From contig JASANC010002175.1 of assembly GCA_030248135.1 (NCBI GenBank), positions 47,112-111,111 of the forward strand: a DNA stretch of 64,000 nt, written 5' to 3'. Shown here one piece after another: positions 15,278 through 29,700 of the stretch; position 1 is the first letter of the stretch, and each line of letters starts with the position of its first letter. Source of the stretch: Theristus sp. LFF4_11. Taxonomy: Eukaryota; Nematoda; Chromadorea; Monhysterida; Xyalidae. The notes beneath the pieces were generated by a model, which was given only the letters and a program-made list of their open reading frames with translations, made no database searches and was not told the origin of the DNA. A program made the position numbers and the translations under genes.

Positions 15278-16074
15278 TTCTGAAAAAGCCGATCTTAAAA
15301 ATGTTTTTAATCAGATCAATAAAAAATTCTATCTGCCGTTCGCTGACATTTCAACCATCGATTGTTCCATGGTTTGTCTGGTATTGCCTGGTTTTTTATT
15401 TTGCTTATTGTTATTTTCTGGAGTCGATGAGTTTGCTTTGTAAACTTCTTCCGGTCTGTGATTTGTTGTTTTGCTTCATGCGTCTTGCAGCTAAAGTGAA
15501 GTCAGAAGAAAAAAGCGGAACATGTTTGCTAAAATTCGTTGTGCAAGACGTTAAAAAAAGCAAAGTCCAGGACAACAATGTCAACAACAACAACAATGCG
15601 CAGCGCAGATGATTTAAAACTTTTCAAAATATTTTCTGTCAGCCAGTCACCAATCACACTTACACTGCAGCGATTATGATCACTGTCGTACACTGCCTGT
15701 TGTGTAAACCTGTTTCGTCCGAGCGTAGAGTAACCCAGAACAAACATGAAAGGCACATGCTTGTTTGTGCATGTAGTAATCTGTTCTTTGAGCCTTGTCT
15801 GTGTATATATTTCAATGAAACATAACTGAAAATGCAACTGAGCAGGCAACAAATGAAAACACTAGTTTAAAAAAACACCAGATTTCATGTAAACAAACAT
15901 GCAACGAGCATTCAAAATGTGAATCACAACAGCGATCAATCATCGTTTACACAGTTCAAACAGTTTGGTGCCTGTTATTTGCATTGTAAACTGGTAACTT
16001 TGCCAAAAAAGTTTAGTTGATATGAAAGTCTTTTGAAGAACGCAATTTTTCTGTTTCTGCCACAAACAACTACG
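15278..16074. other. Upstream flank of receptor gene
   Basis: No secure gene. One exon-like stretch (15489-15612) follows a TCTTGCAG acceptor and encodes a short Lys/Asn-rich tail ending in a stop, but it has no partner exon or recognisable family. The rest is A/T-rich and presumably contains the promoter of the acetylcholine receptor gene. Confidence 0.35.
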
Positions 16075-19000
16075 ATGGCGTTCCCATGGGCTGTACTTGT
16101 GCTACTGGTAGCTGTGACAATACGAGGTATGTACATGTATATTGTACGATGGCTTGTAACCCCAATGGCCAAATGTGCCAAAGCGAATAATTTGCCAATG
16201 TGTTTGTTTGTGAATCCTGGGGTCCACTCTCTAGCATGATTGAAATGTTTGAATTCACCGCTGTTCTGGTGTTGGCTGTTTGGCGTTTCCATAGTTCTTA
16301 CTATGGCGCTTTCTTTTCACGTGTCCTATCTTTTCGTTTGACCTGCTCCGACGCAGTGCAAGTGCCCAACTGCAGAGTGCACTGCGAGTGACGCCGAGCA
16401 GCGGCTGCAGCAGGCGCTGTTCTCGTCCGTGTACAGCCGGCATGTGCGACCAGTGCACAACGAGTCCAGTCGCGTTGACGTCAGTGTTGGCGTGATCTTG
16501 CGACAGTTGGCCGATGTCGTACGTGACACACGCCATTCACGTTTTACGTTTGAAGGTCGCAATTCAAAATTGACCCGGTCGCATCTCAGGGACTCGTGTC
16601 ACTTCAACAATTTTGAATTGCCACCAAGCATGAAACATCCATCAGTTCACTGAATTCCATAACCTGAAAAAATGTAAATCTTCATGCAAACAAACGCAAA
16701 CGATTACAGCACGAACAAGGCAGCTACGTGGTCACGAACGCTTGGCTTGCACTGGTTTGTGTTCATTCATGACCATTTTGAAATGACAATGACCGTGCAG
16801 TTTTCCACGTTGCTATTCCAGTCTCCTTGATTGGTTGGACACTTTTGTCTGGTCGGACAAATTAAAACATTCAGTCTTACGACATCACATTGTGTTTATG
16901 ACAGTGACAGTCGACATCGAGACCACGTTACTTTTTTCGAGCTTTCCTTTAAAACTTGTTGCATTTTAGGTTGCTCAGTTACAAGATGCATGTTGGAGAA
17001 TCAAAAATTCTAAAGTGGAAATTAGAGTAACGTTTTTTCAGTGAACAGAGATCCAAAGATCCCGTACTTTTTTACCTGTGAAATCATTTCAAAGCAATGG
17101 CTTGACGAATACTTGCAATGGGATCCGGAGGACTACGACAACCTCACGAAGGACCTGTTTTTAAGAAACCGTTTATAAATTTCAGTAGCCCACAAAAGAA
17201 CCTGGATTTCATTGAACTTCTGATCTGAGAGAGAAGGCGCCCCGCTGTAACGGCTATGGAAACGGATACAAAAATGCACTTTTTGTATTGTGGATTTATT
17301 CAAACGTGTTCAAGCTAAAATGACGTCATTTGCTTTAAAAACGCCCGTTTGTCAAAGTACCGGCACTAAAATGTCAGTTTGGCGTGACTGATTTGACATT
17401 CACCATTTGCTTACGGGAAGAAATCGGCTAAACGGAAAGTCTGGTTTGCTGTGTACGGCAAGCGCATGTTTGGCCGCACATGACGTAATTTCAGTGGGAC
17501 ACGCTTAAAAAAGAGTTCATATTATAACACGTTTACGCTCGTAAATTGTTGCAGTCCAGTATAGTTAGTGGAAAGTGTGGCATCAGATATTATCGTTACA
17601 GGAAGACCGCGTGCACAAAAGTTTCACGCGTTGGGGAAAAGCCGGACACCAAACCAGACGCATGACGTCATCCGACGTCTTTCGTCAGCTACCGTAACCC
17701 AATTTTGAATTCCCGCGGATTCTTGAAACGTTTTTCCTATCCCTGTGTGCAAAGACATAGAGAACCGGGACCAAAATGAAAGATAATACATAGTATACAA
17801 TGCAGCTGAAAGAAAGTAAAGAAGACCATTCACCTAAAAAGCGGTTTCTTGAAACAAGCGTCCTGCGAGCAGTTGTACGTGTCGAACAATGAGATCTGGA
17901 CACCAGACGTTGTGCTGTACAACAGTGCTCAGGGCGGCCATCCAACCAAAATTGTCTCGGTCGGGCAAGTCGTGATTCACAAGTGAGTGGGGGGACTTTC
18001 ACTCTGAATATGAGTGAACGAATTCCCTACATTCCCTACATACACGGTGCCCGTCCTTTTAAAAGCACTGAGCGCCAAAGAATGGACCTGTATGAACTTA
18101 CGCTTTTAGCTTAAATGACCATTTGTTTTTATTTAGCGTCCAATTTTCTATTTTCGGTTGACCAATACCAAACATCCAATTTAGGGACGGAACAGTTCTC
18201 TGGATCACCCCAATGACATTCAAGAGCAAATGCATCTTCGATTTGTCGCAGTTTCCATTCGACAAGCACACCTGCCAGCTGAAATTCGGCAGTTGGACGA
18301 AAGAGCAAGTTTCTTTTTTGAAGAACTGAATAATACTATTAATTAAAGCGGTTTGTATTTTTTTGAGTTTAAAAAAAGCACATGTTCCAAAAAAACTAAA
18401 AATGCTCCAGCATTTCGTTTACTGCCAGCATGATTTGGAGGTAACTTTTGTGAAACAGCAAAGAAAAATAAATCCGTTCGTTTTTGGCCCACCCTGTATA
18501 TCTCTGTTTCACCTTTTCAGTGGGACAAAGCTCGATTTGACTGTTGCTGAGGACGGTTTTTCAATTGATGAATTTGATGAGAACAATGAATGGAGTCTTA
18601 CTGGTAACGCAAACGTGTATTTATATTTACAGCAATAATATTACATATATAGTCGGAAATACGTTCTTTTCTGCTGCGCACAGAGGTTTCGTCAAAAAAA
18701 GAGGAACGGTTTTACGAGTGCTGCCCGGAGGCGTACCCAAGCGCGCACTTTTACTTCACGATCGAACGCCGAAGTGCGTTTTTTCTGGCGCACTTCATAT
18801 CTCCGATGGTGCTCACCTCAGCTGCTTTGGTGCTCGTGTTTGCCGTGCCCGTGCGTGCGATACAAACAAAACTGGCCATTGGTATGAACGCGACACGGCA
18901 AAAAATACTTTTTGTACAGTCAAACACTAAATTATAGGAAATCAGGGGATTCGTTGATGAATTACGGTATGCATGCTTTCTGTGCACACCAAACTCCGCC

Positions 19001-20223
19001 CCCACAGCAATGTGTGCACAGAAAACATGCATTACGTGAGCACCAACCAATCAGCTGAATCCTTATTTTAAAGTTCGACTGCACGATTACGATGGGGTTC
19101 ACTTGAAACGCTAAAAACCCAGCTGAGAAATCAGGCAACGCTTTTCTATAAACACCGTAAAATGCTGCGAACTCATCAAAACAAACCATCTAAAGCCATA
19201 ACTTTTCCACAACTTTCTTCAGCAGCAGCGGTTTTTCTGACACTCTGCTGGTATCAGTCAACGTTGGCGCAGGTGCTCCCGTTGGGTGGCACCAATGGTT
19301 CACCAGCAATCTGTGAGTCTGCAAACAAACTAACACAATTCGAAGTAAAACTGTATGCGTGATCGTTGGTGTACATTTGTATTAAAAAAATACATTTTTG
19401 TTTGCAGTGGGCTTCATCGTGAGCATGCAGCATTTGGTAGCAATCAGCGTCCTCATCAGCGTGCTTGTCTTCCATTTGGCACAATCAACCTTGCCAATGC
19501 CGCAGGCAGTAAGCAAAAGCTAACATGAAAAACAGCTAAAAATGTTCAACTAAGTAAAAAGTTCTGTAAATCAGCGAAGTATTGCCACTGCTCTGCCAGA
19601 TTTGGCCAATTAACAGCGTTATACCCTTCGATGCTTCGTTTCACACAGATGCACAAATGCCTCGAGTATTTGTCGTGTCTGCTCTGTCTGCGCTCTCCGT
19701 GTTGCCGACGACCGAAGGGCAACAAAAGCGGCCATCAGCAAAAAACAACGCCGAAATATTTGGAATCGGACGAGCCACGGTCGCTGCTGCCCGAGTCAGA
19801 AATGGCCGAGAGGGAAGGAGTGCGTCTTCGAAAACGGCTGTGAAAATTGATGCATTTGCGAGGCGCAGGCAATCAAAAACTGTCATTAATTTAAAAAAAA
19901 ACTGAACGTTTCGCAGACGGAAAGCGCGCGCAGTTTCGAGGGAGGGCTGCGTTTGGTTGTCGAAGAAGTTCGTCGAATGCGGGTGCTGTTGACCGAGGAT
20001 TTTGAAACGAAGCAGGTTGGGAGTACTGTAAATTTGTTGAAGCATTGCGTCAGTGCATGAAGTTTTTTTGATGATTTATCGAAATTACTTTCGAACCAAA
20101 CTTTGTTGAAGTGTTTTGCAGTGCCAACACGACTGGCGTACGGCTGCTGTCATTACTGAGCGGCTCTGTCTGATTCTATTCATTGTCTACTTCGTGTTTC
20201 TGGTAACCATGCTGTTCGGTTGA
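16075..20223 (+). CDS. Nicotinic acetylcholine receptor, alpha-type subunit
   Basis: Cys-loop ligand-gated cation channel subunit of nerve or muscle membranes. Exons: 16075-16126, 16376-16518, 16710-16754, 17095-17151, 17873-17982, 18185-18308, 18531-18603, 18684-18881, 19223-19312, 19408-19508, 19649-19819, 19917-20015 and 20122-20223, about 454 residues. Features in order: signal peptide (AVLVLLVAVTIR); WLDEYLQWDPEDY; loop A WTPDVVLYN; Cys-loop CIFDLSQFPFDKHTC with 13 residues between cysteines; FGSWT (loop B); vicinal cysteines YECCPE that define alpha subunits; TM1 FFLAHFISPMVLTSAALVLVFAVP; TM2; TM3 IVSMQHLVAISVLISVLVFHL; a short cytoplasmic loop; and TM4 ending at FG-stop. TM2 is divergent, and the usual GEK before it is replaced by IQTK. 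All phases fit except the exon 4 donor at 17151, which is followed by GA rather than GT. AATAAA signals lie at 20766 and 20779. Confidence 0.93.
17276..17512 (+). repeat. Dispersed repeat in receptor intron
   Basis: About 235 bp in the intron between exons 4 and 5 that matches 37377-37590 in inverted orientation. Shared words include GTGGATTTATTCAAACGTG, TCAGTTTGGCGTGACTGATT and GCTGTGTACGGCAAGCGCAT. It is non-coding and its type is unknown; a MITE is possible but clear terminal inverted repeats were not found. Confidence 0.75.
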
Positions 20224-22563
<2,340 letters not shown>

Positions 22564-22565
22564 TA

Positions 22566-23307
22566 CAGGGTGATAAAAAACGTCAGTTTTTAAAACGCTT
22601 CGATTTTGCGACTGCGTCAACGTCTGAAGCTGAAATTTGCATTAATTATAGTCTTTTGCACGTCATTTATTGTGTAAAAGTTTCAACCGAGAATTTTAAT
22701 TTTGTTTGCCGCAGCATTATTTTGTCCAAAATTTTACATTTTCACTTTTTTTACATTTTCAAGCATTATTGAGATACACGTCATCATCACCATTCAAGTT
22801 TTCTTTTGGCAAGATCACATCGTCTGCTGTTTCACTCTCATCTGCTCCATAATTGTCTTGTTTTAGTCGCTTAAACTGTTCAATGTGTCTACCGTTGAGC
22901 AGATGAATAGTTACCGGCCACTGTATCGCAAAGTTCTGCAAGGCTTCAGGCATCGCTTGCAAGCGGTCATTGAAAACAACGGTTGAGACATTAAACAGTT
23001 AAAGCAGCTAAAACAAGACCATTATAGAGCAGATGACAGTGAAACAGAAGACGATGTGATTAGCAGAAGAACACTTGAATAATGATGATGTATCCCGATG
23101 CTTTAAAATGTAAAAAGAACTGGTGAAAATGTTAAAATTTTGGATAAAGTACCGTTGCGACTAACAGAGTTAATATTTTCAGCTAAAATTTTTTACAAAA
23201 TAAATGGCGTTTAAAGGACTTAATGTGATGCAAATTTTAGCTGCAGATGTTAATGTAGTCGCGAGATCGAAGCATTTAAAAAATTGACATCTTTTCTGAT
23301 CACCCTG
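22566..23307. mobile_element. Mariner-type MITE, family 1
   Basis: 742 bp bounded by CAGGGTGAT and ATCACCCTG, flanked on both sides by TA (22564-22565 and 23308-23309), as expected of Tc1/mariner target duplications. The two halves are partly inverted repeats of each other (for example the TTTTTACATTTTC region against AAATGTAAAAAG). No transposase frame is present. Confidence 0.8.
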
Positions 23308-23309
23308 TA

Positions 23310-26300
23310 CGTTCATATGTACATGCATATAAGTTGGAAGAAACAATGTAATGAAAGCAATTTATAATGTCTAAAATGGTGATTCTACACACAATAAATA
23401 TTTGTTTGTTGATGAAGACAAATATAAGATAGGATTGACGCAGAACTATTTGTTTCCGTCTTGATTTTATTGCTTCGAAAAGACTTTCGTCCAACAGGAA
23501 AAAGGCGACGAAAGTTGGGCCATGCAAAAAATGAGCTAAAAATCTTTGACTTTGTTCGTTTCCATATTTTATAATAAGAATACGCACACTTATACCGATC
23601 GTAACTTAACACCAAATGTATTTCCTTGATGTAAAGTTTACTTGCACGTAATGTATCTATCCCTTTCTAAATTATTTTACAATAATGGCTTACTCGTAAT
23701 GCTTTTTCTAAACATTCTTTTTACGTGTTAGTATGTTTAGTGTTGTTATTGACCGTGAAAACAACAATGACATGATGACGCCCCACACAATTGTTGTTTT
23801 CGAAAACTGTCTGCATGCTTGTACACCTTTGACGACACCGAGCCGAATGGCATGTCTCTGTGTGAGAAAACGGAACGCAACATTGTTCCATCTTCTCTCA
23901 GTGCGCTATCATCTGCAGTTCTGGACGGCGAACTAAGGCGTCTTTTCATGAAAGTTCTTTTCTTTTTGTTCGCCGACGCTGTCTATTATTGTCGGGCGAG
24001 CTGCATCGCCGCTGTCAGCCAACCCAAGAGAGCGCGCGCACGCCGATACGTCTAAGCCTGCATGCCTACTTGTATTTGTTGCGTGTGCCGCAGCAACTGC
24101 AAAATGTTGTTACGCGCGATACATGTAATGAATATGCGTACAAAGTGCACTGAAAATTGTATGCATAATAACAAGAAAAGACGCTCTCGCACGTACATGT
24201 ACATGTATATACAATGTAGCTACTTTTTTGTACATACCACCCAATGCATGGTGTGCAAAAGCATTATAGCTTTTCAAGCGTTTCCCATCGCGTCCAATGC
24301 AGTTCGTTGTCTGCTTCGGTGAGCTCGCATTGGTTGTTCACTGTTGTGCCACTTTGGACTGTTGTGTTCTTTTTGGTGGATGAATCGCTTGCCAATTGTC
24401 TTTTCTGTCTACGTTTTCGTCCATTTTATTCAACTCTTTCACACGTCGGCTGCCTGGATTGTTGCTACACCAATAAGCTGCGTCAACCATCATGATGTTT
24501 TAGGATTGTATCCAAATATTTTATTGGATCGAGATTTGAGAACAATTTATTTCCTTAAAAAAACATCGATGTCTGACACAAAATAATGTTTTCAAGTATG
24601 CTTTGAACAACCGAACATTTGGTTTGAAATGAAGCGTCAATCTCAATATCATGTCACAAATTCATTCTTTCTTTTTTTTATTTTGCACACACTCAATACA
24701 AATGTTTTGACCCTCTTATCTTTGTTCTCTGGTTTCCCTAGTGTTATATTGTTGTGGTGCCGACACCAATATCTTGCTTTTGGTTCTGGTTTCTGCTATT
24801 AGTCTACCTATGTAGAAAATGTATTGTTTTCGCATGATTGAATGCAGTTTTCTTAAAAAACCTCCCAATATGTTACTAAACACGTACACCGACTACTTTT
24901 TGTAGGCCTCTATTTGATGTTGTGCCGCGCATCATTAACGCCGCGTACGCCAAGTGATATTGACGACATATCTCTCAAGAATCAACTCAAGCGCAAACTA
25001 TGCGAACGTGCGTATGCGCAGCTGAAGACAAAAGCACTGATAGCGCAGCGTCGCTTGAATGCACTTGAGTTTTTGCACGGCTTCTCCTCTCCTCTGCTCG
25101 TTCTCGCTCACAGTTTCAGCTCATTTCTTCTAACTTGCACATTGTTATATGGGACAGGCATGCATTGCGCGTTCCCTTGCCTGTGTCACTGGTGTGCACG
25201 TGCATGCCACCGGCTTCTGTCGTGGCCGCATGGCCGAGCGTTGTGTTTTTTAGCTTTGCGCTCGCGCGCGCGCTTTATTTATTCTGCACTTTGCTTTCAG
25301 TTGTGTCGTCGTGCTGTTCTATATAGGCATAGTGTATGTGCGCTGACGCACAATCTAACGCTGAGCACAAATATCCCCGGGGAGCATATCGTTTGCACAC
25401 AGCCGCAGACTGCTCTGTATGGGGCGTATGATTGGAGCGCCTCGGGTGCACGCACACGCGCTGCTGCCCTTGTGCGCTTCGCTCGAACGCGACTTTGCTT
25501 CGTCGGTTTCACTCGCTGTCTCTCTCTTTTGTGCCCCAGCGTCGAAACCGGCGAACGTGCACGTGCATTCATTTCCATTTGTGCCGCTGTGATTTCTTTG
25601 AGCGAACAACTTTTCGTCCGTCGCTTCAATAAGCGCTGAAATCAGCGGAACACCGCGGAACACATCGCAGCGACGGAACGAGCGCGCGCACTGCGCCGCG
25701 TGCAATCTTGAGCGTATAAATATATCTCATCGGTCATACGTACGTTGTATGCAGCTGTGTTCCATACATCCGCAATCTATTTCGATTTGTGTGTGCATCT
25801 CTCTCTGTTCCTTGTAAGAGACCAGTCTGAATTAGACACTGTGAAATAAGCGGTACTGTGCGTGCACTGGCTTCGGCGGACTGTTCAGATTGATTCGTTT
25901 TTTCACCGATTTTCCAGCTGCACTCCGATTGAAGAATGTTTGCGTGAATGCATTACCCTGGTTTAATTTACATGGTTGCTACAATGGGGTTTGTTAAAAC
26001 TACTGCTCGACAATATATCCTAATGGAGTGCAGCTGCCTTCGCAGACCCAGATAGTTAGTCTTATCAGTGTTCTTCAAGAAGACACTATCATTTCAGGCA
26101 TAAATTTCGACGTCTGTTTTATTTTCATTTTGTTCTGACCATCGTGACCGTTATTGAACCATGTATAAAATGTTCGTTTTGCCTGGTTGTGCACGATGAC
26201 CATGGGAACGCATGAACAGGTTATTACAACGCAGTTATCTGCTGCTGAAATCTTGTGGCTGTCACTAACAGACATAATTTGTTGAATATCAGAACATTGT

Positions 26301-26790
26301 TAGTTTAATTGAAGGTGTTAGAAGAAATGTGCGCTGTGTATGTATTTCAGATGTGATATGGTTTAATTCAGTGAGTTTTACACCCACATTCTTGTACATT
26401 TATGCAGAAAGGTATGTATACTTGCTCCCCAGTCTCATTTTCGTTTCTAGTTTTATCAGGAAAGACAGATACAAAGGACAAATCTTAGATAATCAATCTG
26501 TTTCTTTAAAATTTACTTTGGTGCATGTACAAAGTGTTTAGACCGTTTACCCTGATAATTCTTGTTATTTTGAAGTGGTTACTTGTGGAAAAGTCTCCCA
26601 AATCTGTGACTGTGCAACACATACTAAGTTGTGCTGTGAATGAAAATCGTACGTTTATCTACTTTTATTTCCAGGTTTTCTGTACACGTGTAAAAAGGGG
26701 ACTTATGTTCGCCCACAATCATTGCCGCCAACAGGTGCGAAGAGCACAATAGCCTTCATTGGTTAACTGTGAACGTCAACAACCGAAACC
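23310..26790. other. Upstream region of the Ajuba-type gene
   Basis: About 3.5 kb without a secure gene. Positions 24910-25700 are distinctly GC- and CpG-rich compared with the flanks. One open stretch within it (24914 onward, LTPRTPSDIDDISLKNQLKRKL) looks protein-like for about 45 codons, but no family or splice partner is recognised. The remainder is A/T-rich. Confidence 0.4.
25711..25725 (+). promoter_or_regulatory. Candidate TATA-box promoter
   Basis: GCGTATAAATATATC directly downstream of a CpG-rich stretch and about 1.1 kb upstream of the Ajuba-type start codon. A transcript starting about 30 bp downstream would need a 5' untranslated exon. This rests only on the TATA match and base composition. 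Confidence 0.3.
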
Positions 26791-29700
26791 ATGGGCAGCA
26801 ATAAACCGGGCGACGACGACGACGAGCTGGCAGAGCAGGACAAGCTGACGCACGAATGGCTGCTCGACTTAGATAACTTCGGCAAACCTGCCCCACCGCG
26901 GCAGATGGTGAGAACGATCCTGGACTCGAGCGTCACCTCGAGCGAACCACGCCACAAGCATTCGGCCTCCGATAGTGGCACCATAAAAAGTCCGTTGAGT
27001 CCGCCGAAATGCAGTCCACCGGACGAGTGCCACCCGGACACAAAGGTGCAGATCAGCTACAAAGATGCGCTGCAGTTTTTGCCGCCGATTGACGGCGATG
27101 ACGAAAACTTCGATGAGAACGGCATGATGCTCGAAGGTTGGTTATAGGAAGCGGTAATTTGTGTTTGGTCACCGGGTGTCAATTGCAAAGGTGCAGAGGC
27201 AGAGTTTTCCTTGGGTGCACCCAGTCTTTTTGCTTCGCTGTTTATGGTGTGGTGTGGGTGTGGTGTGCGGTGTTTTTTTTTGATCGACGAAAATAAAAAC
27301 ACTGAAAAGGTTGCTTTGTTACAGTTCGACAGCGAAGTTATGTAAAAATGAAACGAGGGCTACATTTGTACTTGTACGTCACAGATTACTCTTGAAAACG
27401 CTCTGAAGGAAAACAGCATGTAAGAGTAGATGCATAAGTAAAAAAGTTCGACGTTTTTCGACCACTCAGTTCGCTTGCATTGTGCAATGCACGATCACAC
27501 TAATTGATTTAACGTTTGCTAAATGTTAAACGTACATATACACGTATGTTATGCACATGGTAATATTAGTCCGGTTGCAAAGTGCAGCGAAACAAATGAA
27601 CAGTGACGGATATGAAATGAGACATAAGTCTGCGCGGATGCATTAGAGTGAAGAATGCTGCGCTGAGTTTGTTGAGTGTGCCAGTGCGGTTTTGTGGTGA
27701 TTTATGACAAAAGCGCGTGCTTCACCGCAATAACCCGATCACATGAACATGCTCAAAATTTGACATTTTTCATCCAGAGGCTGAAATACTCAGCTTCAAG
27801 TAGATTGCAATCCTGCTAGTAAAACAAGAGACTTGTTTGCTTGTAGACGATTACGCGCTGGTTGCGGACGATGCCGCGCCGGACGTACAGGAACGAATCA
27901 AAAAGTTCCAAGAATCGCCGTCACATCCGTATGCGAATCACAACGTGCAAGCGGCACAGGTTTGCCATGAGCTGCCGTTGCCTGCTTGTTTACTATGGTA
28001 CAACGTGTGTCATGCCATTTCAGCGTATTGCCACTGAGGGCAGTCTCGCAGCTGCATTTGCCCGAGCGCCACCCAGCGCACCGAAACAACGCATCACAAA
28101 AGATGAAACCGAGTCGCTGACGAAGCAGCTTCGTTCGATCAATCGGCCCACGAATCCGTGGACTTCGCCTGCTTCAGCGACCACCATGAGCGGCAGCAAT
28201 CATGACAGGCAGAATCAGAACAACAAACCAACAACAACGACGAAAGTGGATAATCATAAGTCACGCTTGAAAACAGAGAACAACAAGAACACTGAACACG
28301 AGCAGCAACTACAGATTCAAACGAGCAGCGGTGGCGGCAGCGTCACGTCGAGCAGTGCGTACAGTTCGTACTCGAGTGGCGTTGGACAGTCGAATCCGCC
28401 CAGCAACGAGCCACAATACCCGAAGGCGTTGCGGACACCGTCAGTGGAAGCAGCAGAGCACAAAGCGAGCCATGACAAGCAGAACGACAGTGCTCGTGTG
28501 TCAAGAACAACACAGCAGCACAACGCAACGGCCGCTTCGAAAACGGCGCACAATGGCGCAAACAACAACAACAATGCTGCTACTGCTGGTGGCAGCAGAT
28601 CGCCGGGGGCGCTGCGGCGGCATCACCAGAAACAACACGAACAACTGACATGCACGCATAATAACCATTTGTTTCCGCGTAATATCATCGCATCCGTTGA
28701 CGAGCTGGATGAGAGCCTCTGGCAAGAACAAATGTCTACTACGGCCGCTGACAGTAGTCAGTCACAAAATGCAAATATTCCGGCTAATAAAAGCAGTGGC
28801 GTACAGAGTCAACCGGCAACACCGACGCACACGGTCGTGTGGTCGTCGAAGCAGCCTCTAGGTAGAGTGCTTTATGATTCTTTGCTCCCGTGTTTAGAGC
28901 GATGCTTTATTTTCTATTCGATATGCGTTTGGTAAAACGGAGCAATGCAACACCTGCTGTCGTGTAACTGGTGTCTTTCCACTTTATCATCCAGCGTGAA
29001 TATAAAAAATCATCTGTTGTTTCGTTGGTTGCGGATTTTTTTTACGAAGTTCCAGTCAATCTTTTTTATTTATTTAGAATTTGTCTTTGTGGTTTTCATT
29101 ACTGTTTTTCTTGTGTCCGCACAGATTCTAACGAAAGTGGCCAGAGCACACCAACCGGCCCCGCGAAACAACAACAAGAACCGATACAGCGAGACTCCGC
29201 AGCTGCGTCGAGAGCGCCCACGCTGAGCGCACAGCCTCGCTCGGTGTCTGCCGGCTCGCACGTGAAACAGCTGGAGCGCCAGGCAGCCGTGTTGAGCGAC
29301 CAGCGATTCGTGGACGCGCCGCACCACCACTGGGACCACTCGGTGTGCGGCGTCGGCTACAGCTGCAGCGAGCTCGTCACTCACCGCCCGATCGCCCTCA
29401 ACAACAGTGACCATCATCATCATCACCCCCAGCAGCGAGCGAGCAGCCGCAACAGCGACATCTACGCTCAGCCGCACGTCCGTGGCGGCGCCAGTCGGCC
29501 GATTCTGGCAGCTGGCAGCAGTGAGCACAAGCCGCTGAGCGACTCGGCACGCAGCACGCCGACGCCGGCCGGTGCGCTTCGCGCGTTCCACCGGGAGTCG
29601 AGTGTGATGTCGGAGCCCCCGGCTGCTGCGGCCGCCTCGAGCACGCCCACCACCGACTCCGCTGCGTCCGTGCCGCTCGTGGCGCACGCCCGCAAAATGG

